DNA from: Brachyspira murdochii DSM 12563
GTDB lineage: Bacteria; Spirochaetota; Brachyspiria; Brachyspirales; Brachyspiraceae
NCBI RefSeq assembly: GCF_000092845.1
Contig: NC_014150.1
Location: 2,851,510 to 2,915,509, forward strand
DNA: 64,000 nucleotides
Direction of reading: 5' to 3'
In this document: positions 1 to 9,594 of the stretch, piece by piece
How the letters are laid out: each line of letters starts with the position of its first letter
Numbering within the stretch: position 1 is the stretch's first letter
Notes under the pieces: generated by a model
The model's database searches: none
What the model was told of the DNA's origin: nothing
What the model saw: the letters and a program-made list of their open reading frames with translations, nothing else
Translations under genes and position numbers: made by a program

Positions 1-1
1 T

Positions 2-817
2 ATATTATCTACTAATTTAGGAATAAATTATTTAGAAACTCCTAATTTTACTAATACTCTTTTTAATGAAATATATAATGATTTAGATGAAGTTAATTTA
101 TTGGAATTTTATATAAGTTTAATAAAAATAGCTGATTTGGGTATAGATGATATTTCCTTTGAATTAGATGAAGAATATGAAAAAATTGAACATCTTACAA
201 AAGATATGAAAAAAAATTATGAGGAAAATAAAAGTAAATTAAGAGAAAATAAAGATTTTTTAGAGAAAGAAAAATATATTGATAACATAATTTCTTTGAT
301 TGAAAATTTAGAGGCATTGAATAATAAGAATGATAATGCTATAAAAAAACGTAAAAAAGTCATTTCATACAGAAATGGTAAAAAAGCTCCATTTGATGAG
401 ATAGAATCTGACGGAACTAAAATATATGCTTTTCATATGTATAACATCGTAAAGTCTTTAAAAAACGGTTCTCTATCGTTACATGATGAATTTTACGGAG
501 TTCAGCCTGATTTGATAAAAACTGCATTTTTGCTATTTAAAAAAAATAGATATAAAGAGATTGAACAAACTTCTCAGTTATTTATGACAACACATGATAT
601 AATGCTCATGGATTTTAAATATTTGATTTTGGAGCAAGTTAAATTTGTTGTAAAAGAAAATAACAAAACTTATGTTTATTCTGCTTCTGATATAAAAGGA
701 TTAAAAAAAGAAAATTTAATTGAAAATTATAAAAATAATAAATTAGGTGCAAAATATTTTCCTAGAGCTTATGATTTACCTATAAAAATGTATCTTAATA
801 ATAATAGTGAGTTATAA
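2..817 (+). CDS. AAA15-type ATPase, C-terminal part (cut by window edge)
   Basis: The frame is open from the first base, so this is the C-terminal part of a longer protein whose Walker A lies outside the window; the internal TTG near base 101 is not a convincing start. Visible are a Walker B-like segment SLSLHDEFYG near bases 464-500 and the switch motif TTHDIMLMD near bases 586-612, which together are typical of the AAA15/COG1106 ABC-type ATPases (RloA, AbiLi, AriA relatives). A long charged, probably coiled-coil stretch precedes them. The stop codon is directly followed by the ATG of the RloB-like gene, so the two are translationally linked. Inferred role: ATPase sensor of a two-gene anti-phage system. 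RloA, AbiLi and AriA cannot be told apart without the N-terminus. Confidence 0.7.
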   Translation: MLSTNLGINYLETPNFTNTLFNEIYNDLDEVNLLEFYISLIKIADLGIDDISFELDEEYEKIEHLTKDMKKNYEENKSKLRENKDFLEKEKYIDNIISLIENLEALNNKNDNAIKKRKKVISYRNGKKAPFDEIESDGTKIYAFHMYNIVKSLKNGSLSLHDEFYGVQPDLIKTAFLLFKKNRYKEIEQTSQLFMTTHDIMLMDFKYLILEQVKFVVKENNKTYVYSASDIKGLKKENLIENYKNNKLGAKYFPRAYDLPIKMYLNNNSEL

Positions 818-1531
818 ATGAGTTTTACTATACCTAATCTTTTAAAAGAAAGTAAAAAGAATAAACTAATATGTCTTTCAACTGGTATTTATGAGAAGAA
901 ATATTTATATTTTTTATTAGAGAATTATAGAGAAATAATAGATTATATTTGTAATCCTAGTGAATTAGAATTAATAGATAATATAAGAAAATATCCTAAT
1001 TTTAATAAAGATTTTAATCAAATAGATGATCGTTATAAAAATGCATATGAGGCTTATAAAGCAATAAATGAAATATTAGAAATTGTAAAATTAAAACTTG
1101 AAGATCAATTTGCATTAGTAAATGATAATTCCAATTATATATTAGTTATGGTAACAGATTGTGATAAGGGACCTTTAGATGCTTTTGTTAAATTAAAAAA
1201 TGATGTAATGGAAATTATAAATAGTAATAATTATAGAATTGATTATTATTTTATATTTTCTTATAGAGGCTTTGAAGATTGGATGAAATTTTATCTTAAT
1301 GATGAAAAAATTAATTCTAAATTAAAATATATAAAAAAAGAAATTGAATCACTTATAAAAGAAAAAAATGCTACTATTTTTAATAGGCATAGAGATGCTA
1401 TAAATAAATACAAACAATTTACAAATTATGATTTACCATTAAATAATTATGAAAGTATAAGTAATTATCCGTATTCTGACTTTCCGTACTTTTTAGAATA
1501 TTTAGAACAAAAATATCATGTACATATATAA
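818..1531 (+). CDS. RloB/AbiLii-like TOPRIM-type protein
   Basis: A 237-residue protein that starts immediately after the stop of the ATPase gene. RloB-like features are a beta-strand plus acidic opening, CLSTGIYEKKYLYFL (residues 19-33), an acidic VTDCDKGPLDAF motif (112-123) in the place of the metal-binding DxD of TOPRIM folds, and FSYRGFEDWMKFY (147-159), matching the SNPCFExWLL-type block of RloB. In RloAB, AbiL and PARIS systems the TOPRIM partner is thought to be the effector, probably a nuclease released by the ATPase. The acidic CEGxTE-type opening is weakly kept here (STGIYEKKY), so activity is uncertain. Family assignment is by motif order, not by a search. Confidence 0.6.
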   Translation: MSFTIPNLLKESKKNKLICLSTGIYEKKYLYFLLENYREIIDYICNPSELELIDNIRKYPNFNKDFNQIDDRYKNAYEAYKAINEILEIVKLKLEDQFALVNDNSNYILVMVTDCDKGPLDAFVKLKNDVMEIINSNNYRIDYYFIFSYRGFEDWMKFYLNDEKINSKLKYIKKEIESLIKEKNATIFNRHRDAINKYKQFTNYDLPLNNYESISNYPYSDFPYFLEYLEQKYHVHI

Positions 1532-1566
1532 TTTTAATATAAAAAAATAAAAAAATAAAAAAATGT

Positions 1567-1593
1567 TAAAGCAGTTTTTTAATAAACCGAGAA
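1567..1593 (+). promoter_or_regulatory. Sigma-28 (FliA)-like promoter of flgB-flgC-fliE
   Basis: TAAA at 1567-1570, a 15-base spacer and ACCGAGAA at 1586-1593 match the flagellar sigma-28 pattern TAAA-N15-GCCGATAA at 10 of 12 positions. The start codon of flgB lies 40 bases downstream. The same -10 type recurs before the FlgJ-like gene. Confidence 0.6.
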
Positions 1594-1633
1594 TAATTGT
1601 AAGTATTATTTTATTATTTAGGATTAAAAAACT

Positions 1634-2062
1634 ATGAATATGTTTGCTGATACAACTTATGCTAAAACTATGACAGTGGCTAAAAAGCTTTTAAATGTTT
1701 ACGGGCTTAGAGCGGAAGTTATAGCGGATAATATAGCAAATGTATCTACTCCGAATTTTAAAAGAAGCGATGTAACTTTTGAATATCAGCTTGCAAGAGC
1801 TTTAGACAGTGAGAAATATGACGGTATGGAAGCTAAAAGAACAGATTCCAGACATTTTCCTTTTCATATGCCTATGAATTATCAGGACGTTGCACCTACT
1901 CTTACAGTAGATTATGATACTAGCTATAGAAATGATAAAAATAATGTTGATATAGATAAAGAAATGGCAGAAGAAGCTAAAAATACTTTGCGTTATCAAA
2001 TGTTTACTCAAATAGTTAATGCTCAGTACAGAGAAATCAGAAGAATGATAGGTAATGCTTAA
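1634..2062 (+). CDS. flgB: Flagellar basal-body rod protein FlgB
   Basis: A 142-residue proximal rod protein, normal length for FlgB. The N-terminal rod signature LRAEVIADNIANVSTPNFKR spans residues 25-44, and the C-terminal helix (NTLRYQMFTQIVNAQYREIR) fits the coiled pair of rod proteins. It is exported by the flagellar type III apparatus and assembles into the rod of the periplasmic flagellum. It is first in a flgB-flgC-fliE operon, the conserved order in spirochaetes, with flgC starting 24 bases after its stop. A sigma-28-like promoter lies just upstream. Confidence 0.97.
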   Translation: MNMFADTTYAKTMTVAKKLLNVYGLRAEVIADNIANVSTPNFKRSDVTFEYQLARALDSEKYDGMEAKRTDSRHFPFHMPMNYQDVAPTLTVDYDTSYRNDKNNVDIDKEMAEEAKNTLRYQMFTQIVNAQYREIRRMIGNA

Positions 2063-2086
2063 TAGTTGGTATTAAGGAGAATAGAA

Positions 2087-2548
2087 ATGGGAATATTTTC
2101 AATTATCAATACATCAGGAAGCGGTTTAACGGCTCAAAGAACAAGATTGGATGTTATAGCTGATAATATAGCGAATGTTAATACTACAAGAACTACAGAA
2201 GGCGGAGCTTTCAGAAGAAGCAGAGTTATATTTAAGCCTAGAGATGACGGCAACAAATATAGAAGCCCATTTTTACCAGAGGCTTTACAGCCTAATGTTG
2301 GTACGGGGGTAAGAGTTTTCAGCATAGAAAAAGATATGGAAACTGCCACTAGATTTGTTTATGATCCCTCTCACCCAGACGCTATTAAATACGGCGAAAA
2401 GGCAGGTTATGTAGAAATGCCTAATGTTAACCCAGTTACAGAAATGGTTGATATGATGGAGGCTTCAAGAGCTTATGAGGCTAATTCTACTATGATTCAG
2501 TCGGCTAAAACTATGTTTGGAAGTGCTTTGAATATAATCAGATATTAA
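2087..2548 (+). CDS. flgC: Flagellar basal-body rod protein FlgC
   Basis: A 153-residue proximal rod protein. The ATG at 2087 is chosen because AAGGAG at 2074-2079 sits at ideal spacing; a longer reading from TTG at 2066 would put that Shine-Dalgarno inside the gene. The N-terminus GIFSIINTSGSGLTAQRTRL with DVIADNIANVNT, and the C-terminal NPVTEMVDMMEASRAYEANS, are hallmark FlgC segments. It follows flgB and precedes fliE, all three forming rod and MS-ring junction parts that are exported before the rod is complete. Confidence 0.97.
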   Translation: MGIFSIINTSGSGLTAQRTRLDVIADNIANVNTTRTTEGGAFRRSRVIFKPRDDGNKYRSPFLPEALQPNVGTGVRVFSIEKDMETATRFVYDPSHPDAIKYGEKAGYVEMPNVNPVTEMVDMMEASRAYEANSTMIQSAKTMFGSALNIIRY

Positions 2549-2591
2549 TTAAGATTTTATTTTTATAAATTTTTTATAAAAGGATATTTTT

Positions 2592-2921
2592 ATGAATGTT
2601 GGAAATGTTGGCGATAATTACGGATTTATATTAAAAACTACTGATCCTAGACATTACGGACCTGCTCAGCAGTTAAGAAGAAGTTCTAGTAATGATTTGA
2701 TAAGCAATTTTGGTACTATGCTAAGCGATGCTATTGAAGCTGTTAATCAGAAACAAGTTGACAGAGATAATATTATAGTGCAGGCAGGCATTAGACCAGA
2801 TCAGGTTGATGTATCCGATGTGATGAATGCTATTGCTGAGGCTGAATTATCACTTAGTTTTACAAAAGCAGTTGTAGACAGAGCAGTAAGAGCATATCAG
2901 GAAGTTACAACTTACAGATAA
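2592..2921 (+). CDS. fliE: Flagellar hook-basal body complex protein FliE
   Basis: A 109-residue protein of usual FliE length. The central and C-terminal region (residues 40-109: FGTMLSDAIEAVNQKQVDRD, then SDVMNAIAEAELSLSFTKAV and a closing RAVRAYQEVTTYR) is the FliE family pattern. FliE links the MS ring to the rod. It is the third gene of the flgBC-fliE run, 43 bases after flgC. No fliF follows; the next gene is an unrelated membrane protein. Confidence 0.95.
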   Translation: MNVGNVGDNYGFILKTTDPRHYGPAQQLRRSSSNDLISNFGTMLSDAIEAVNQKQVDRDNIIVQAGIRPDQVDVSDVMNAIAEAELSLSFTKAVVDRAVRAYQEVTTYR

Positions 2922-2957
2922 TTAGATAATAAAGTAAAATATAATAAATAAGAAATA

Positions 2958-3734
2958 ATGAACAATAATAAGCTGTTCTCCTTCAAAAAAGAGTTATTAA
3001 GGGCAAGCGTTTATGGTGTGATAGCCATAGCGTTTGCCAACTTAATTTTTTTCTCTATATACAATAATAATCAAATATATATCACAATTATTCTTATAAT
3101 TCTTGAAATAATCACAATTGTATTTTTATATTTGGATGCATCAAGCATAAACAAAAGAAAATTGATATTTATAAAAAATAATTCGCAGCTGGAACATATT
3201 TTAAATAAAAATGTAACTAAAGAGCATATTATAGACAGGCTTAGATATTTTGGATACAGTATGTATTCTATTAATTCATCAAGAGTGTTTATAAATGCCG
3301 ATGTAATAAAAAATAAAAAATCTATTACAATACATGCCTACTATTTCTTTTTAGCGGATATTGATAAAGACGGAGAAGCTGTTTTAAATAATATAAAAAA
3401 TGAAGTAAATGAAATATTTGATTTATATATAGATGATAATCAAAAACTTTTTAGAAAAGATGATGATAAAGATAAAATATTAAAAGCCAAATTGTATAAT
3501 CATGCTGTTTTTATTTTTTATGGAAATAATGTTTCAAACAGATTAATAGAGATGTCAGAATATGGATATACAAAAGAAAAATTATTAAATACTAATGCTC
3601 AGATATTTACCGTATCGTATTTGCCTAATGAAAATAAATTATATTTTGCAGAAGCTATAGAAAATGTTATAAATATATCTAAATTTCCAAAGAATGATTT
3701 TGTTTATATAATCAAAGATATTTTTTCATTGTAA
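2958..3734 (+). CDS. Hypothetical membrane protein with two N-terminal helices
   Basis: A 258-residue protein I do not recognise. Two hydrophobic helices (about residues 15-33 and 39-58) are followed by a roughly 200-residue polar domain rich in Lys, Asp and Asn, presumably cytoplasmic. No catalytic motif is evident. It begins 36 bases after fliE on the same strand and may be read from the flagellar promoter, but no conserved flagellar gene in this position comes to mind. The start is the first ATG; no strong Shine-Dalgarno is seen. Confidence 0.75.
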   Translation: MNNNKLFSFKKELLRASVYGVIAIAFANLIFFSIYNNNQIYITIILIILEIITIVFLYLDASSINKRKLIFIKNNSQLEHILNKNVTKEHIIDRLRYFGYSMYSINSSRVFINADVIKNKKSITIHAYYFFLADIDKDGEAVLNNIKNEVNEIFDLYIDDNQKLFRKDDDKDKILKAKLYNHAVFIFYGNNVSNRLIEMSEYGYTKEKLLNTNAQIFTVSYLPNENKLYFAEAIENVINISKFPKNDFVYIIKDIFSL

Positions 3735-3748
3735 ATAATTTTTATAAA

Positions 3749-3775
3749 TTGATTATTATGATTTACAAGTATAAT
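3749..3775 (+). promoter_or_regulatory. Possible sigma-70 promoter before murJ
   Basis: TTGATT at 3749-3754 and TATAAT at 3770-3775 are separated by 15 bases, slightly short. It lies 141 bases upstream of the murJ start, in an otherwise featureless AT-rich gap. Confidence 0.3.
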
Positions 3776-3916
3776 ATTGTTTTTTATTATTTTTCGATTT
3801 ATATTTTTATGATAGTTAATGTATACTGTTATTATATAGATAATTGGTATAAAGATTTTATTTTATAATTTGATTTATATAATTATATAGCTGCAATAAT
3901 AGATAATAGAGGAAAT

Positions 3917-5530
3917 ATGCCAGAAAATAAAAATGTAAGCAAAGAAAAAATAGCCAAATCATCATTAAAAATGTCGCTTGTAACAACAATAAGCAGAGTA
4001 TTTGGACTTGTCAGAGATCAGATACAGGCGGCATTACTTGGAACTACATTTATAGCTGATGCTTTTGCCATAGGATTTATACTTCCAAATCTTTTAAGGC
4101 GTTTATTTGCTGAGGGCAATATGGTGGCAAGTTTTATACCAGTATTTACAGAACTTGAGAAAGAAAAGGGTAAAGAGGAATCAAAAAAGTTTTTTAGAGC
4201 TGTTTTTACTCTTCTTGGATTAATACTTATAGGTGTTGTTGCTGTTGGTATCATAATTTCTCCTTTACTTGTTAATATACTTTATAAATCAGGCAAAGAT
4301 AATATAGAAGCATTAAGTTTGGCATCTGATTTATCAAGGATAATGTTTCCTTATCTTTTATTTATATCATTAGCAGCATTAATGCAGGGAGTTCTTAATA
4401 TAAGAGGATATTATTCCATTTCGGCAGCAAGTCCTATACTTTTAAATACAGTTATTATATCTATGGCACTGTTTTTTTATTTTTTTATGCCTAATTTTTT
4501 CAGCAATATGGCTTATGTATTTGCATTTGCTGTATTATTAGGCGGATTTGTGCAGTTTGTGTATCAAATGCCTTTTGTTCATAAACAGGGATTTAGTTTT
4601 AAGCCTTATTTTAATTTTAAAGATCCTTATGTTATAAAAATGATAAAATTATTTGCTCCGGGTATATTTGGGGCTAGTATATATCAGATTAATTTACTGG
4701 TATCTACTGCATTTGCAGGTGCTATCGGAGAGGGTAGGGTTTCTGCTGTTACATTTGCCACTAGAATACATGAATTTGTTTTAGGAGTTTTTGCTGTAAG
4801 TGTTGCAACTGTTATGCTTCCAACTCTAAGTAAACTTATAACAGACAACAAAAAAGATGAAGCTGTTGAAACTTTATCATATTCTTTAAGACTTGTAGCA
4901 TTAGTTACCATTCCAGCTACTTTTGGGTTTATAGTATTGGGTAAAGAAATAGTGAGAATGATATTTGAATACGGGGCTTTTTCTTCAAAGTCTACATATC
5001 TAGTATCAAGTGCTTTAAGGTATTTATCAGTTTCATTATTTTTTGTGGCTAGCTACAGAATACTTGTACAGTCATTTTATGCTATGAAAGATATGAAGAC
5101 TCCTGTTTATATAGCATTTTTTACATTTATAATCAATGCTGTTAGTAATTATTTGTGTGTTTATGTATTTAAATTTGATATTATTGGAATATCTATATCA
5201 AGTGTTATTGCAAATATTGTATCTTTTTGTATACTATATGTATTACTTATGAGAAAATTGGCTGTAAGGTCAATAATAAATAAAAAGATAGAAATAGTAA
5301 AAACGGCAGTATCCAGTTTATTTATGGCAGCAGCTGTTTACGGAGTTAAATATTATTTATTATCAAATGCGGCTGATTCTAGGATATTTTTCATATTTAA
5401 AGTATTTATAGTAATACTGTTGGGAGTTTTATCATATTCTATTATTAATATATTAATAAGAAATGATGATTTTATATCTTTTATTAATATGTTTATAGGC
5501 AGATTATTTAGAAAGTTTGTAAGAAAATAA
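3917..5530 (+). CDS. murJ: Lipid II flippase MurJ (MviN)
   Basis: A 537-residue polytopic membrane protein of the MOP superfamily. The N-terminus SSLKMSLVTTISRVFGLVRD and the following ADAFAIGFILPNLLRRLFAEG block, with its conserved Arg and Glu, are diagnostic of MurJ/MviN; about 14 membrane helices follow. It flips lipid-linked peptidoglycan precursor across the inner membrane. GAGGAA at 3909-3914 is the ribosome site. It stands alone between a hypothetical gene and a chemoreceptor. Confidence 0.95.
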   Translation: MPENKNVSKEKIAKSSLKMSLVTTISRVFGLVRDQIQAALLGTTFIADAFAIGFILPNLLRRLFAEGNMVASFIPVFTELEKEKGKEESKKFFRAVFTLLGLILIGVVAVGIIISPLLVNILYKSGKDNIEALSLASDLSRIMFPYLLFISLAALMQGVLNIRGYYSISAASPILLNTVIISMALFFYFFMPNFFSNMAYVFAFAVLLGGFVQFVYQMPFVHKQGFSFKPYFNFKDPYVIKMIKLFAPGIFGASIYQINLLVSTAFAGAIGEGRVSAVTFATRIHEFVLGVFAVSVATVMLPTLSKLITDNKKDEAVETLSYSLRLVALVTIPATFGFIVLGKEIVRMIFEYGAFSSKSTYLVSSALRYLSVSLFFVASYRILVQSFYAMKDMKTPVYIAFFTFIINAVSNYLCVYVFKFDIIGISISSVIANIVSFCILYVLLMRKLAVRSIINKKIEIVKTAVSSLFMAAAVYGVKYYLLSNAADSRIFFIFKVFIVILLGVLSYSIINILIRNDDFISFINMFIGRLFRKFVRK

Positions 5531-5543
5531 TAAATATCACTCT

Positions 5544-5570
5544 CAATAATAAATCATAAATATCCGATAA
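5544..5570 (+). promoter_or_regulatory. Possible sigma-28 promoter of the chemoreceptor gene
   Basis: TCCGATAA at 5563-5570 matches the sigma-28 -10 element at 7 of 8 positions, 40 bases before the ATG at 5611. The -35 is weak (CAAT at 5544, spacer 15), so this call rests on the -10 and on the chemotaxis function of the gene. Confidence 0.4.
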
Positions 5571-5610
5571 GTTAAGTAGTAATTTTTTTAATAAAGATAA
5601 GGTTTTTTCT

Positions 5611-8505
5611 ATGAGTCTAAAAAATAAGGTACTTTTATTAGTTATTATCGTTGTCATTTTAGCATTGTCTCCTACAATTTTTATAAATACAAAGACTAAT
5701 AAAGAAGCATTATACGATTCGGCTATGAATGTTTCGCAAAATTATTTTTATGATATAGGTTCAACATTTGATAGTATATTTTCTTCAACTACAGTAGGAA
5801 CAGTATCTTTAGCGGATATAGCTACAGTGTCTTATGATCTATACTCTACAGGAAGTGTTGCTGATGTTGCTACAAACCTCAGAAAAGTTATTTACCGTTT
5901 TCATAAATCTCAGACTGCTTTGCATCATATTATAGCAAACGGAATATATTTTGAACCTAATATTATAGAAAATAATCCCTATATGAGAGGTATTTATTCA
6001 TTATATTTATATGATGTAGGCAATACTGGAAATATGCAGCCTATAATAGAGAATGCAGGTGAGAACTATACTCAAGAGGAATTTTATTCTTTAGCATTGC
6101 CGGATAACTGGAACAGAGAATCAAGAAGACCTAGAAATATTTATTATTCTTCACCTTATCTTAAAAATATTGATAAGCCTCAGAAAGTTATTTCTTTTTC
6201 TTCTCCTATATATTCAAGTGTAAATGATAATCTTATAGGGGTTTCTTTATCAGACCTTTCTTTGGATATAGCTCATGAAATGCTTACTAATATAGTAAAA
6301 ACAGGTCCTTTTAATACTGTTATTTTTGATTCAAGAAATAAAAAGATAGTTTATCATGATAATCCTAATTATATATTAAGCAGTATAGAAGATATAGAAT
6401 GGATTAATAACGCTATCAATAACACCACATTTTATACTAATACAAGAATAAGAGAAAATTATCAGGTTGAAAACGAAAATTATACATTATTTTTCAGACA
6501 GTTTGATAACGGATTTTATAATATATTTATGTATGTTCCTACAACTTTCTTTTACAATGTGCTTACTACAACCAATAATACGATATTCTTAATATTAATA
6601 GTTGCAATACTTATTATTATAATAGTGTTAAATATAACAATACCTATATCATTAAAACCTTTGGATAAAATTTCTCAGGAATTGGAGTCTGGTGTATTTG
6701 ACAATAATATATTTGTCAATGTAACTAAGATTAATTCTAGGGATTCTTTAGGAGATTTAAGCACTTGGATAAGAATATTTTTTGATATGGTTCAGCATGT
6801 ATTTTCAAGCGTATCAAAAACACTTAAAGTATCAAAAGAACAGAGCAATGCTTTAAAAACTAAAATGACAGATATTTCTGAGGCAGCAGGAGCTATGACA
6901 GAGAGTGTAGGTTTGATAATAGATAATATTTCCTCTCAGCAGACAGAGTTTAAGCATGTGGAAAGCAGTAATTTGGAAATATATAAAATTATAGCATCAA
7001 GTTTGGCACAGCTTATATCTATTGATGATATGACGAATAATCTTCAAAGTAAAATAGATGATCAGTCAGTAAGTTTAAATCAGATAAACTCTCTTACTGT
7101 AACTATGCAGAAAGATATGCAGGAGGTATCTACTTCTGTCGGCAAAGCTAAAGAAGAATCAGAACAGGTTGTTTCTTTAGCACAGGACAGCAAAGATAAA
7201 ATAGTAAAAACAGAAAATATTACAAAATCTTTAATATCTTCAATAAGAGGTATTACAGACTTTGTAAACTCTACTATAGATATATCTCAGCAAACTAACA
7301 TGCTTGCGATGAATGCGGCTATTGAGGCAGCACATGCCGGAGAACAAGGTAAGGGTTTTGCGGTTGTTGCTGAAGAGATAAGAAAATTGGCTACTACTAC
7401 CAATTTGCAGTCTGAGAAGGCTTGGAAGATACTTAGAGATATAGAAAAAGAAATGAATCAGATTATGTCTAGTATGACAGAAAGAATATCAGCAACAGAA
7501 GACATGCTTGCCAAAATGCAGAATTTTGTTAATACTATGAATAAAGTGAAAAAAGTAGCTGATGAAAAATATGTTTCTACAAAAGAAATAAGTGTTTCTA
7601 TAGAGAGTTTATATGATGCTGTAAAAGTTATTAAAGAACAGTATACCGATTTGCATGGAAGAATATCAGTTGCTAAAGATGATTTAGTTAATTTGTCAGA
7701 TTTCTCTAAGAAAAATGATGAGGCTATGAAGCTGGTATCTCAGAATACGGACGATATAGTTTCTAAAACTCAGGATATGGGCGGTCAGATAGGAAATGTA
7801 TTTGACCTTATAAAAGAAATAGAACAGCTTTCTACTGTTGCAAGTGATTCTGTAGATGCACTTGAAAAAGAGATGTCTAACTATGTTATTAAAGACTTTG
7901 AAGAAGTGCTTAAAGAAAAAATTAAGATTATTAATGAAGGCGACAGAGCCTACAGCAGAAAACCATTTGTTCAGAGCATTTATAGGTTTGTAGTTGCTTC
8001 TTTTGGTAAAGATAAGTTTCAGAATCTATTGGAACAGATGCCTGATGAATGCAGATATATATTTAAAGATATTACTAAAACTAAATTTAGAAAGAAATAT
8101 CCTTTATCTTCTTCATTCTTTATTCCTATGACTTCTATAATGGACGAGTTTTATGATGGTGCTAGAGAAGGTATAAGAGAAAAAGCCAGATATGATTTTA
8201 AGAAATTTTCTTTCTTTACAAAAATGTTTATTAAAATATCATCTAAAAATGCTTTGGCTGATGTATTTGTTGACTTCAATAAAAAGATGTTCAAAAATAT
8301 AAATATTGAAGTGGTTAAGGCTGAAAAAAGACGTATAATTTACCATTTACAGTATTTCCCTAATTATGATTCTATGATAGAAACATATTATGATGAAATG
8401 ATAAAAAATATATTCAGATTCAAATATCCTAATGGTTCTAAAGTGAAAATGACAAAATCTATAAGTAAAGGATATATTTATACTGAATATATTATAACTT
8501 GGTAG
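5611..8505 (+). CDS. Methyl-accepting chemotaxis protein with C-terminal extension
   Basis: A 964-residue chemoreceptor. A membrane helix at about residues 7-25 leads into a roughly 300-residue periplasmic sensor of Cache-like size, then a second helix near 324-346 and a HAMP-like linker. The signalling hairpin tip is classic: [19 protein letters not shown] with [15 protein letters not shown] near 560-600. Unusually, about 190 residues follow the signalling domain (from near 775), ending in a compact domain with several aromatic residues and no CheR-binding pentapeptide. I suspect a DUF2378-like or other small-ligand domain but cannot confirm it. It probably signals to CheA and CheW. Confidence 0.92.
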   Translation: MSLKNKVLLLVIIVVILALSPTIFINTKTNKEALYDSAMNVSQNYFYDIGSTFDSIFSSTTVGTVSLADIATVSYDLYSTGSVADVATNLRKVIYRFHKSQTALHHIIANGIYFEPNIIENNPYMRGIYSLYLYDVGNTGNMQPIIENAGENYTQEEFYSLALPDNWNRESRRPRNIYYSSPYLKNIDKPQKVISFSSPIYSSVNDNLIGVSLSDLSLDIAHEMLTNIVKTGPFNTVIFDSRNKKIVYHDNPNYILSSIEDIEWINNAINNTTFYTNTRIRENYQVENENYTLFFRQFDNGFYNIFMYVPTTFFYNVLTTTNNTIFLILIVAILIIIIVLNITIPISLKPLDKISQELESGVFDNNIFVNVTKINSRDSLGDLSTWIRIFFDMVQHVFSSVSKTLKVSKEQSNALKTKMTDISEAAGAMTESVGLIIDNISSQQTEFKHVESSNLEIYKIIASSLAQLISIDDMTNNLQSKIDDQSVSLNQINSLTVTMQKDMQEVSTSVGKAKEESEQVVSLAQDSKDKIVKTENITKSLISSIRGITDFVNSTIDISQQTNMLAMNAAIEAAHAGEQGKGFAVVAEEIRKLATTTNLQSEKAWKILRDIEKEMNQIMSSMTERISATEDMLAKMQNFVNTMNKVKKVADEKYVSTKEISVSIESLYDAVKVIKEQYTDLHGRISVAKDDLVNLSDFSKKNDEAMKLVSQNTDDIVSKTQDMGGQIGNVFDLIKEIEQLSTVASDSVDALEKEMSNYVIKDFEEVLKEKIKIINEGDRAYSRKPFVQSIYRFVVASFGKDKFQNLLEQMPDECRYIFKDITKTKFRKKYPLSSSFFIPMTSIMDEFYDGAREGIREKARYDFKKFSFFTKMFIKISSKNALADVFVDFNKKMFKNINIEVVKAEKRRIIYHLQYFPNYDSMIETYYDEMIKNIFRFKYPNGSKVKMTKSISKGYIYTEYIITW

Positions 8506-8529
8506 TATATAAAAACAGAATATTTTAGT

Positions 8530-8572
8530 AAAGCCTAAATCTTAATAGATTTATAAGATTTGGGCTTTTTTA
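8530..8572 (+). terminator. Rho-independent terminator after the chemoreceptor
   Basis: The arms AAAGCCTAAATCTTA and TAAGATTTGGGCTTT form a long stem with a loop of about seven bases, followed by a T run. It lies 24 bases after the stop codon. Confidence 0.85.
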
Positions 8573-8576
8573 TTGC

Positions 8577-8603
8577 TAATAGCTTTATATATTTTTCCGA
8601 GAA
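8577..8603 (+). promoter_or_regulatory. Sigma-28-like promoter of the FlgJ-like gene
   Basis: TAAT at 8577-8580, an exact 15-base spacer and TCCGAGAA at 8596-8603 resemble TAAA-N15-GCCGATAA and nearly duplicate the element before flgB. The ATG at 8637 is 33 bases downstream. Confidence 0.55.
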
Positions 8604-8636
8604 AATAATATATAAATTTATTATTAGGGATAAATT

Positions 8637-9023
8637 ATGAACATAACTGATAAATATAATTTGAGCATAAATAGTGCCAATTTATCAAAATTAGAAAATA
8701 CCAAAAAACAGTATGGAAATGCAAAGTTTTCTATAGATGAAAATATACAAAATACATCTGATAATAATGCAGTTTCAAAGTATGGAAAGGATTTTGAGAA
8801 AAAACGTTTAAGACAAGTTTCAGAAGATTTTGAGGCTTTAATGATTAATCAAATGCTTAAAGAAATGAGAAAAACAGTAGATAAAAGCGGTTTGATAGAC
8901 GGCGGCATGGCTGAGCAGATATTTGAAGATATGCTTTATGATGAATATGCAAAAGAGTTCTCAAAAACAAAAACTTTCGGTCTTGCTGATATTATATATA
9001 ATCAAATGGAAAAATATGTTTAA
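8637..9023 (+). CDS. flgJ: FlgJ-type rod-binding protein (rod domain only)
   Basis: A 128-residue protein whose C-terminal half (SEDFEALMINQMLKEMRKTV to GLIDGGMAEQIFEDMLYDEY, about residues 60-106) is the Rod_binding domain of FlgJ. The muramidase domain found in proteobacterial FlgJ is absent, as is usual in spirochaetes, so it would act only as a rod scaffold. The first 50 residues are polar and probably disordered. It has its own sigma-28-like promoter. Confidence 0.88.
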   Translation: MNITDKYNLSINSANLSKLENTKKQYGNAKFSIDENIQNTSDNNAVSKYGKDFEKKRLRQVSEDFEALMINQMLKEMRKTVDKSGLIDGGMAEQIFEDMLYDEYAKEFSKTKTFGLADIIYNQMEKYV

Positions 9024-9054
9024 ATATTGTTTGTAATATCTGTAACATAAAGTT

Positions 9055-9492
9055 ATGAAGATATTAAAATTAATACTATTAGCTTTTTTAGCTTTATTTA
9101 TCATTTATGACAATAAAAATCATATTAAATATTATCATATAGAAGTAGGAGAACTTTGTTTAATAAAAAGAACTACAGGTTTTCCTTGTCCTGCCTGCGG
9201 TATGACTAGGGCACATATAGAAGCTTTTAGATTAAATTTTAAAAAGGCATTTTATTATCACCCTTTATTTGTACTTCCTGCCATTATATTTGCTGTTATT
9301 ATATTAAGAAATAAATCAAAAACAGCAAATTATATCTATAACAATAATTATATAATATTCACAGTTTTATTTATTTTTATTGCAGTATATATAGTAAGAT
9401 TTGTATTATTATTTCCGCATAAAGAGCCTTTTACATACAACTATGATAGTAATTTATATATAGTATTGAAAATTTTTAAAAATATATTTTAA
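9055..9492 (+). CDS. DUF2752 membrane protein
   Basis: A 145-residue protein with three hydrophobic segments (about residues 4-18, 75-92 and 100-122). The motif TGFPCPACGMTRAHIEAFRL at about 41-60 is the DUF2752 signature, with its paired cysteines. The family's function is unknown. It starts 31 bases after flgJ and could be cotranscribed, but nothing links it to flagella. No good ribosome site is seen before the ATG. Confidence 0.85.
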   Translation: MKILKLILLAFLALFIIYDNKNHIKYYHIEVGELCLIKRTTGFPCPACGMTRAHIEAFRLNFKKAFYYHPLFVLPAIIFAVIILRNKSKTANYIYNNNYIIFTVLFIFIAVYIVRFVLLFPHKEPFTYNYDSNLYIVLKIFKNIF

Positions 9493-9594
9493 TATTTTTA
9501 TAAGTTTTATATAGAAACTTTTTTCCAAAATATTATTTTTGGAGTTTATCTTTTATAGCTGTAAGTTTCTTTAAATAGAGTGTAGGAATATAAA

